Assembly (NCBI RefSeq): GCF_030867095.1
Contig: NC_081828.1
Location: 220,255,978-220,319,977 of the forward strand
DNA length: 64,000 bases
Origin: Alligator mississippiensis
Lineage: Eukaryota > Chordata > Crocodylia > Alligatoridae
Reading direction: 5' to 3'
Shown here: positions 24,571 to 34,500 of the stretch, one piece after another
Numbering within the stretch: position 1 is the stretch's first letter
Layout of the letters: each line of letters begins with the position of its first letter
Position numbers and translations under genes: made by a program
The notes under the pieces: generated by a model
The model's database searches: none
What the model was told of the DNA's origin: nothing
The model's input: only the letters and a program-made list of their open reading frames with translations

Positions 24571-25289
24571 GCACGAAAGAGTTTTGTGACCAGTGTCGTG
24601 TTGTTGGACATGATGGGGCGTGAGTGAGGTTAGGTAACGTGCAATCAGATGCCGACATGGACCTGGAGCCCCAGGAGGATCTTCCAAGAGGGGCGGAAGA
24701 TGTCGTTATGCCATGCAGAGGTAATACATCCCCTGGGGCCCTGGGCTTGTGACCAGAATGGGGGGTGTTTATAATATCTGTGGGGTTAATTCTGGGTTTT
24801 TCACATTCATGTTTCCTGCCTCAATTTTCCTTTTTTGTACCCTGTCACCATGGGAAAGAATGGGTTAAGTATGCTATGACTCATACCAGGAAGGAAGGGC
24901 AGAGGCAACGGGAAGGGGCCACAGATCACAATGGACTGATTTGCATTTTTTTTTTTTTGCAAAAATATTTATTTCTATATATAGGAATAAAGATATATAG
25001 AAATAAATATATTTCAGGGGTGTGGCAAAGCACGTGTGGTGGGGGGCACGGCTTGCAGCTGTGAGGTGGAGCGTAGCTGCAGGGTGCTGTGGAGGGTGCG
25101 TCCCACCCCGCGGCCAAGAGCGGCATGGTGGGTGTGCACCACCCCGTGGCCGTGTGTTACAGCCAGCGGGCCCTGCCCACTCCCCACACGGCACCTACCC
25201 CCACCTCCGCCTGCGTGTCCGTCTGTCAGTAAGGCTCTGGGCAGCGCAGACAGAAGTGCTACGGCTTTTATTATATTTGGATTATATAT
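24571..25289. other. Intergenic with an AT-rich stem-loop
   Basis: No gene is seen. At 24965-24982 and 25008 down to 24993 an 18-bp perfect inverted repeat (atatttatttctatatat and its complement, the right arm running to 25010) flanks a 10-nt loop. A GC-rich unclassified stretch follows at 25,020-25,260. Confidence 0.5.
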
Positions 25290-26228
25290 CGACCTGGAGG
25301 GCTCAGTCCTCGGGCCCGCACTGTTCAACATCTTCATCAGCGACTTGGATGAGGGGGTAAAAAGCACCCTGTTCAAATCTGCTGATGACACTAAGATGTG
25401 GGGGGATGTGGGCACGCTAGAAGGGAGGAATAGGCTGCAATGGGACCTAGACAGGTCACAGGGGTGGGCGGATGAGAAAAGATGGGGTTCAACACTCCAA
25501 GTGCAAGGTGCTGCACCTGGGGAGGAAGAACCAGCAGCAGACCTACAGGCTGGGAACTCCCTTCTCGTCAGTGCAGAGGCAGAAAAGGGCCGACAGTGTG
25601 GGGACACAGTCAGGAAGGTCAACCGCACCTTGTCGTGCATCCACAGATGCATCTCGAGCAGGGCCAAGGAGGTGATCCTCCCCCTCTGTGTGACACTGGT
25701 CAGGCCGCAGCTGGAGTACTGCGTCCAGTTCTGGGCGCCGCACTTCAGGAGGGATGTGGACAGCATGGAGAGGGTCCAGAGGAGGCCACCCGCATGATCA
25801 GGGGGCAGCAGGGCAGACCCTACGAGGAGAGGTGACGAGACCTGAACCTGTTCAGCCTCCACAAGAGAAGGCTGAGGGGGGACCTGGTAGCCGTCTATAA
25901 ACTCACTAGGGGGACCAGCAGGTATTGGGGGAGTCCCTGTTCCCCCGAGCACTCCCAGGAGTGACTAGAAATACCGGTCACAAGCTGGCAGAGGGTAGAT
26001 TCAAACTAGACATCAGGAGGCGCGACTTCACTGTCAGGTTGGCTAGGATCTGGAACCAACTTCCAAGGGAAGTGGTGCTGGCTCCTACCTGGGGGTCTTT
26101 AAGAGGAGGTTGGACGAACACCTTGCTGGGGTCGTTTGACCCCAGTGCTCTTTCCTGCCATGGCAGGGGGTCGGACTTGATGATCTGCTCAGGTCCCTTC
26201 TGACCCGACCAACTATGACACTATGAAA
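25290..26228 (+). repeat. CR1 LINE, 5'-truncated, 3' terminus present
   Basis: It starts inside the RT domain ([20 protein letters not shown], then ADDTKMWG) and runs through the C-terminal region to the 3' end (gacttgatgatctgctcagg, then actatgaaac). It is about 0.94 kb with several frame breaks. It sits immediately left of duplication copy A. Confidence 0.85.
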
Positions 26229-26879
26229 CTAGGATACCTCCACCCCAAAGCGCACTAAACACCCATTGCACAGCTTGCACCGCTCAGCCGCACACCCGTC
26301 TCCAGAGCAGCACCGAACCTGGAGAGCCCTGTGGTCCCTGGCACACCCAGGAGGGACAGGAGGAACCCCAGGACAAGCCACTGGCTTGGCAAAGACTCCC
26401 AGGGACACGCGGGGATGGAGAAGGCTGAAGCAGAGCAGACCTCTGCCCGCTGCTGTGCTGGGCAGGACTCCCCGCGCCCGGAGCTCGCAGCACGAGAGGT
26501 AAAGTCGGACAAAAAGAGAGACCCTGGGCACGGGTCATGCAGAGAGCCGGGGACGGGCCTGGGGGCGAGCCCCGAGGGCCAGGGCTGCCCAGGTCTTGCA
26601 GCGATGCCGGGCTGGCTTCAAGGGAAGCTCAGACAGGACGTGTCAAGGTTTGGGATCCAGACACAAAGCCCCAGCGGGCCGGTCGCGCACCTGCCTGGGA
26701 AGCGCTCTCCCGCCTCAGCACCAGGCCCTTGGCCAAGCGAGCGGCTGCAGGAAACCCGCGAGGGACACACGTCCCGGTCCCAGGATCTGACTGAGAAACA
26801 GACGCGTCCCCAAAGTGACCATCCCCTGCCTTCTGCAGGGTAGACCCGGCCCCTCCGGCCCCTCGCCCCCCCAGCCGCG

Positions 26880-27560
26880 CCCCCACCCGGCGTCATGTGC
26901 AGCCCCCGGGCCGCTGCCCCGCCCCGCCCCGCCCCGCGCCGCGCTCAGCCCCTGCGGCCCCTCCAGCCCAGCACGGCCCCGCCACCCCACAGCTCCCCCC
27001 GCAGCCCTGCCCCCTCCCAACCCCTCCGGGACCCCGCCCCGCCCCGCCCCGCCCTGGGGCACGCGCTCCCCCGGCCGCGGCCCCGGCCCCGGCCCCGCCG
27101 GGCGGCCCCCGACACACTTGCAGCTGCCCGGGCGGGTCCCGGGGCCGGCGCCAACGCTGCAGCCGCCCCGCCCCGCCCCGGGGGCGTCCCTGACGTCACG
27201 GGACGTCACGGGAGTGACGCACAAAGAGGAGGAGGCTGCCGGCAGCGAAGGAGGTCGGGACTGGGCCGGCGGCGCTCGGCTCGGGGTGAGGGCTGCGGGG
27301 CGGGGCGGGGCGGGTCTCCGCAGCCTCGGGGGGGGGGGCAGACTGTGCCCCCCGGAGGAAAGGGGGGTCTGGTTGCTTTGTCCCGGGAGCGGAGCCGAGC
27401 CCCCCCCGGGCAGGGCGCTCCGGGCCGACACGTCGGGGTGCGGGGAACCCGGCCGGGCCGGGCGATGCGCGGGAAGCAGTCACCTGCAGAGGCGGGAAAC
27501 GGACAAAAGCAGGAGCCCCCCCCCAGTCCTGTCACCGCGGAGACCGGGTGACGAGACCCT
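26880..27560 (+). promoter_or_regulatory. CpG-island promoter of zinc-finger gene copy A with CRE
   Basis: Very CpG-rich, with several CCCCGCCC Sp1-type boxes. The palindromic CRE TGACGTCA is at 27191-27198, with a second GACGTCA at 27202. The block is duplicated upstream of gene B, implying conserved promoter function or recent origin. Confidence 0.7.
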
Positions 27561-27604
27561 GGCGCGGAAGGACCTTCCAAGCCGAGTCGGGCGATGCTGA
27601 GCCC

Positions 27605-28388
27605 AACACGTGCCCGGTAGACAACGCAGACAAGTGCGGGGTGCTGCACTGGGGAGAAGGGATCCACAGCACACATACAGGCTGGGGAGTTCCCTTCTTG
27701 AAAGCACAGAGGCGGAAAGGGATCTCGGAGTCGTTATTGACTCCAAGATGGACATGAGCCCCCAATGCCAGACCGCAGCCAGCAAGGCCAGCCAGACCCT
27801 GTCATGCATCTGAAGGTGCATCTCAAGCCAGTCCAGAGAGGTGATCCTCCCCTCTACATGACACTGGTCAGGCCACAGTTGGAGTACTGCGTCCAGTTCT
27901 GGGCGCCGCACTTCAGGAGGGATGTGGCCAGCACGGAGAGGGGTCAGAGGAGGCCACCCGCTCGGTGAGAGGGCAGCAGGACAGGCCCTACGAGGAGAGA
28001 CGGAGGGACCTGAACTTTCAGGTTCAGCCTCGGCAAGAGGAGGCCGAGGGGGACCTGGGGGCTGCCTACAAACTCATCAGGGGAGATCAACAGCAAATAG
28101 GCAGAGCCCTTTTCTCCCCAGCACCACCTGGGGTGACGAGGAACAATGGTCATAAGCTGATGGAGAATAGGTTTAAGTTGGAGATCAGGAGGCAATATTT
28201 TACAGTTAGGGTGGCCAAACTTCCCAGGGACGTGGTCCTTGCCCCTACCTTGGGCAAATTCAAGAGGAGCTTGGACGATCACCTGTCTGGGGTCTTGTGA
28301 CCCCAGCATTCATTCCTGCCTGTGGCAGGGGGTCAGGCGAGATGATCTGTTCAGGTCCCTCCTGACCCGAGCTACTAGGAAACTATCT
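27605..28388 (+). repeat. CR1 insertion replacing the SCAN exon of copy A
   Basis: Starts in the CR1 RT tail (gacaagtgcggggtgctgca) and ends at a CR1 terminus (gatgatctgttcaggtccct, then gaaactatc). It sits exactly where copy B has about 460 bp containing the SCAN exon. About 0.78 kb. Confidence 0.85.
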
Positions 28389-28509
28389 TTATTTATTTCC
28401 CCCTGGTCATGGATGCTGCTGTCCCTACGTCTAAGTGTTTTGGGGATGCTCCCTCCCCCCGTCGCTCCCACGTCCCTGCTCCCCCGTGATGGACTGATCT
28501 CGTCCCCAG

Positions 28510-31500
28510 GTCGCGGCGCGGGGGAAGGTGCAGGACGTGGGCGCAGAGGAGATGCCGTCCCCGGGGGCGCAGCGGGAGCCTGGCGATGCCTGGCGGGAGC
28601 AGCCCCAGGCCCGCGGTGCCGACAGGCCGCTGGAGGAGCCCGGGCAGAGGGAGACGCCGGGGCCTCAGGACCCTGAGGAGGAGCCCCCGCCCCGCCAGGA
28701 GTCAGGTGAGGCGCAGGGCGCAGGCCCGGGCGTGCGAGGTGTGGGCGCCGGCGAGGCCGTCCTGCGCACGGGGAGCGGTCGGACGTCTGCCCGTGCACGG
28801 GACACGGCTGCGGTATTTGTCGCCCGGGGGGGCAGAGCTGTGGTCCCCGTGGGGGTGTCTCCCAGGCTGGGGCCCTCGGTCTTTCTCCGTGACTGTGTGC
28901 AGTGCCCAGCAAAGAGGGGCTTCGTCTTGCTTGGGCCTTGTCGTGCTGCCAAGATAACAGTCAGTGACCTTATTCACGTCCCAGCAGCCAGTGTTCGCTC
29001 GTCCCTTTCTCGTGCCTCCATGAGCCCTCCGTGCCCCACAAGGGGCTGGTGCAGGTGAGATGCCCCAGTGGTCTCCGTCTGGGGCAGGTACAGTTAACCC
29101 AGGCCTCTCTCTTGCAGACTGCCCCAAAACAGAGGAGACCTGGGAGATGTCAGCAGATGAAAGCTCCTCGGGCTGCTGCCCCAGACGAGGCCCTTCCCCA
29201 GGGCTCCTCCTCACTCTCCACACAATGAAGCCTCCGGCTGCCTTTGTCCCGGGCCAGTACAGGAGACGAGCAGGGCTTTCCCCGTGCCAGCAGCACCAGA
29301 GCTCATTTCTACCTTCTCTGCCCCGCAGGTGCTGGGACCCTGAGCAGAGCTGAGCAGAAGCGTCCTGGAGAAGAGCCTGTAACCCTGGAGCTGCACAGGA
29401 CTTCCCCAGGGAGCCTGGAGGAGAGGGGCTCCCCGACACGTGAGCTGGGCCAACTGCAGAAGGGGCAGGGCAGGCCTCCAAGGCAAGAGGTGAGCAGGGC
29501 ACCGGGTTGGGTTGGGGGCGGGAGTGCAGGTGGGGCAGAGCACAGGAGGAGTTGGGGGTGGTGTAAAGAAGATGGGGAGCAGAGAGCTCTGAAGAGCGAC
29601 AAGCCTGTGGTGACAAACGTGGAAACGCAGCAAGCTGCATTAGCAGGAGCCCCCTCCCAAGTGCAGAGAGCAAGGGGGGCTGGCACGGGAAGGCCTGGTC
29701 AGAGCTCAAGGTGCTGGGGCTCCCTGACCCCAAAAGTGGTGCCCCGGCTGCCTCAAGGGGCCGAGCAAAGAGAAGGTGGTGAGCTGGGCTAAGTCCTGTG
29801 TCCACAGCTGCATCCACACCACAGGCCAGCTGACTAATGGGGACTTTTGCACCCCTGCCTGGCACGGCTAGACGTGCAGTTAGCTGTAGGACAGTCATGG
29901 CAGACAGGGCCGAGGGGCTGGAAGCAGCTGGAAGAGGAGACACTGATGGTGCAACGCTTGTGCCCGCAGCTCCAGGAGGTGTTTGAGGACGTGGCTGTGT
30001 ACTTCACACGGAAGGAGTGGGAGCTGCTGGAAGATGAAGACAAGGTGCTTTACCGGGACCAGATGCTGAAGAATTTCGACGCCCTCATTTCGCTGGGTAA
30101 AGCGCTGGTTCTTGCTTCTCCCTGGAGTACTTTAAAGAAGCCTTGCTGAGAGCGCAGGCACAAACCTTCCTGATGGGCAGGAAGACTAACGAGTGTGGCA
30201 GAAGAGCAGCTTGGCAGCAGTGTGCCCTTGTTGCCAATAAGGCTAACGCCATCCTGGGCTGCACTGGTAGGTGTGTTGCCAGTCGGCCAAGGGAAGTGAT
30301 TCTTCCCCCTCTGTTCAGCACTGGGGAGGCCACGTCTGGGACCCTGGGTTTAGTTTTTGGCCCTTGGATGTGGACAAGCTGGAGAGAGTCCAGTGGAGGG
30401 CAATTAAAATGGCAAAGGGGCTAGGGGACGTGACTTGTGAGGAGAAGCTGAGGGAGCTGGACTTATTTAGTCTAGAGATGAAACTGTTTGGCAACCACTG
30501 AGCTTTCCAGATCGTGGTGTATGCGTGAGAGGTCCCCCAGACCTTCAGTGCACGTGCCGAGGCAGGAGTTTATTTGTGTGGTGGTTTTTTTGAGGAGTGG
30601 AGGCTGCCCAGGCCTGCATCTGCCCTTTCGGCCACTGAGACCGATTCCAAGGCCAGACTGGGTTCAGACGTTTGGTGCCTCCATGGCTGTATTTGTATAA
30701 AGGTCCGTGAATTGGACCCAGGTCTTTTGTGTGGCAGACAGGGACTCTGCCACTGAACCGCTGGGGACTGCAGAGGAGGAGACGGAGAGGGGACTTAATA
30801 GCAGCCTTCAACTACCTGAAGGAGGGTTCGAAAGAGGCTGGAGCTGGACTGTTCTCTGTGGTGCCAGATGTCAGAACAAGGAGCAACTCTCTCAGGTTGC
30901 AGCAAGGGAAGTTTAGGTTCAATATTAGAACAGTTTTTTCACTAGGATGGTAGTGGAGCAGGTTACCCAGAGATATGGGGGGGCTCTGTCCTTGGACGTT
31001 TTCAAGACCCAGACCAACAAAGCCTTTCCTGGAATGATGCAGTTGGGGCTGGTCCTGCTTTGAGCAGGGGGTTGGACTAGATGTGAGCTCCTGAGGTCAC
31101 TTCCAGCCCCAACTTTCAATGATTCAGTGTGACCTCTGAAGCTTTGTAGTCTACTGCCTGCTGTTCAACAGTCTTACCCTCGAGCACTCTTGGCTGGTGG
31201 TTTCAGTCTTTCTCCCCACTGCTCTGTCCGTGATCAGGCCTGTCTCACATTTCATATTGGTAGATCCTCCTTCATTTGATCAACCCCCCTTCACTTGCGT
31301 CTTCGCCATTCTTGCTGCATCTGGAAGCACCAGGAGTTACAGTTTCTTGACAACATGATCTCCCTTTGCCTTCTCAGCATGTTCGTATCATGTCTAGTCT
31401 GTTGTACATAAATGCACTAAGAGCTGTTCCTTGGGGAAATGATTCTGATTTCTTGCCTCATTTGTCCTCTCCAAACACATTTAGCAATCCCAGCATGCTC

Positions 31501-34500
31501 AGTTGTGTGATATCTAAATCCCCTTTTCTCCTCCTTTGGTTCCGACCCATCAGAAGTTGACAGAAGTCTTATCAGCCACTCATGCCACAGCACGTGGACG
31601 ATGCGTTTCCTCAGCTCTTCCTCCAGTGACAGATGTACAGGTGATGGACCCCAGGTACTTCTACCAAGGGATTGTTGGAAGCTTCTGTCCACATTCCTCC
31701 CTAATTTCTTCCTCTTCATACACCAGGGACTCTGGCTTTGCTGTACTTACTTTAAGACCTGTGCTCTCAAGCTCGCTCTGCCATTCTCAGAAGTTTTCCT
31801 CTGCTCTTCCTAAAATCCCTCTGCAGATCAGACGCCCATCGCTGTGATTAGAAGTGGGCTAGGTGAAGGTCCTAGCGAAAACCAGTTTTCATTTCCAGAG
31901 GATCTCTAATACATGGGCTTGTTCTGGCTTGTGCGCAGGGTTGAGGTACTTACCTTTTACTAGGTTAGTTTGCTTTTCTGATGCTTTCTTTCCCCTCCAT
32001 TTCCCCCCAAAGGATTTCCTTAGGGAAGTGCTCAAATGCCGTATCTAGTTCAATAAAGTGGATATAGAGCATTTCTACATTACGCCTGCCCACCTATTCA
32101 GGGCTAACCCCCACCTCAGCTCGCCTGCCACGCCTTGATGAAAAACAATATGAATGTTTTTACTAAGGCAGGAGGCTGCCCATATTTCAGCCTCCCCTTA
32201 CAAGTGTCCCATACCTCATGTTTCTAGGCCTAGCACCTGGCCTCCCTTCTGGTGCACACACCGGGGCTTTACCACTGTCTAACTAAGTTTGCCTGGAGGT
32301 GTTTGAGGATGCAGCTGTGAACTTCATGTGGAAGGGGTGGGAGCTGCTGGAAGATGAAGACAAGGTGCTTTACCAGGACCAGATGCTGAAGAATTACAAA
32401 GCCCTCATTTCCCTAGGTAAAGTCTTGGTTCTTGCTTTTCCCTGGAGTACTTTAAAGAAGCCTTAATGCGAGTGCAGGAATAAACCATCCTGATGTGCAG
32501 GAAGACTAACGAGTATGGCAGAAGCACTGGTGAGGCCAAATCTGGAGTCCTGTGTTCAGGTTTGGGCCCTTGGATGTGGACAGATTGGAGAGTCCAGCGG
32601 AGGGCAACAAAAAAGGTGATGGGGCTGGGGGACATGACTTGTGAGGAAAGACTGAGGAAACTGGACTTACAGAGAAGAGGAGACTGTTTGTCAACCATTG
32701 ATCTTTCCAGATCGTGGTGTATGCATAAGAGTTCACCCAGGCATTCAATGCATATGACTGTACAACTGTTTTTAGAGGAGTCGGTGCTGCCCAGACCTTG
32801 CATCAGCCCTTTAGGCCACTAAGACAGATTTCAAAGGCCAGACTGGGCCCATACACTTGGTGCCTCCATGGCAAGTCTTTTGTGTGGCAGACAAGGACTC
32901 TACCACTAACCACAGGGGACTGAGAAAGAGGACACTGAGACGGGACTTAATAACAGCCTTCAACTATCTGCAGGGGGGTTCAACATAGGATGGAGCTGGA
33001 CTGATCTCAGTGGTGACAGAAGTCAGAACAAGGAGCAACTGTCTCAGGTTGCAGCAAGGGAAGTTTACATTAGATATTAGGAGGATTTTCTCATTAGGAG
33101 GGTAGCAGAACAGGTTATCCAGAGAGGTGGTGGCATCTCTGTCCTTGGAGGTATCAAGACCTGGGTAGACAAAGCCTTGGCTGGGATGATGTAGCTGGGG
33201 CTGGTCCTGCTTTGAGTGGGGGGTTGGACTAGATGTGACCTCCTGACCATTTCTACATCATGGCCTTTCACATGCTGTGAGATGTGTCTCCTTTTGCCTT
33301 CTTTTGTCCGTATCCCTGAGCCCCAGGAACTGTTTTGAACCCTGCAGTATTTGCCAACCTGTGGACTCATCTCCTCCACTGGGATGATCCTTTCATTGGA
33401 TGGGATGACTGCTTCAACAGCAAATACAGTTATAACAAAATCATCCATTCCTGTGCCCTTGTGACGATGATCTACCCACTTTGCCAAAATAAAATCTCAT
33501 ATTTAGCCACGTCTCATGTGTTTTCATTCCCAGAAGCCCTCGCTTTAAACCTGCACTGAAAATAAGCTCATTTCTACTCCTTTTCCTGACATTGCACCAA
33601 TAAGATAAATGTTATACATCCATCTGCGTGTCCAATGTCTCTTCTTTTTGGTATCTTGACAACAGTAAAGCTTTCTCGTTCTGCTTCCTCCTCGTCATGG
33701 ATCACTGCATCTCCATGCCTGGCCTTGATGACTGTCAGTTTAATGCCCTTTCTATACCAGGGGGTGGTTTGGCTTTTCTATGCCCATCCGTCCACCACCT
33801 GGGTGACAAGGACCATCATCTCTTCAAGGCTTCTCCCTGCAGTGCCTTCTCTTTCATCCCAGATGCCCATCCTCCCTTGTCCATCAAACCCCTAATACAA
33901 ACCTTGAGTTTCTTGAATCTATTCCCCAAATCCCAGTTGGTTGTTCTGCATCCAGTACCCCGTCACTAACCCTGTTTAACCACTGCCCCAAACAGGATAT
34001 CAGGGTCCCACACCGGACTTAGTCTGCCGCATCCAGCAAGGACAGGTGGAGCTGTGGGTCTGTGAAGATGAGGACGGTGGGGAAATCTCAAGGTCCGAGG
34101 AGCTGCTGCCAGGTGAGTTGTGGCTGTCCCCTCCACCCGACTGCGCTAAGTAATGCTCCGTGCCCAGAGTGCCCACCCGCCCGGGGGACGTGGAAAGTGA
34201 GACCTGTCCTGTGCTGCCATTGCAGGGTGCTGACCTCAAGCACAGTACATTACGCTGCAACGTGTCCAGGCAGGTCTTGTTCCCGCTCCCTGAAATTCAA
34301 GGATGCGGAGAGAAGCAACTTTTCCCTTCTTCTCCCTCTAATGACATACGTCATGGGACAATCAGATTTGGTGTCTTGACTTATTGGCCGAGATATAGTT
34401 TCCCTGGGATACTGTGATCTATCTTCACTCAGCAATGTAATAGTTCATCCCGCAGCCCAAGGTAGCCATACCTCTCTAACACTGTCCCAGGGCATTATGG

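Noticed and set aside
26815-27600. Long overlapping frames in the CpG island of copy A
   Set aside because: All six frames are open because of GC content; codon content is Pro/Ala/Arg/Gly only and not shared with copy B.
30700-30769. A functional tRNA-Gly gene
   Set aside because: The cloverleaf is imperfect and the sequence continues into a repeated body with a second copy at 32.7-32.9 kb, so it is a SINE head.
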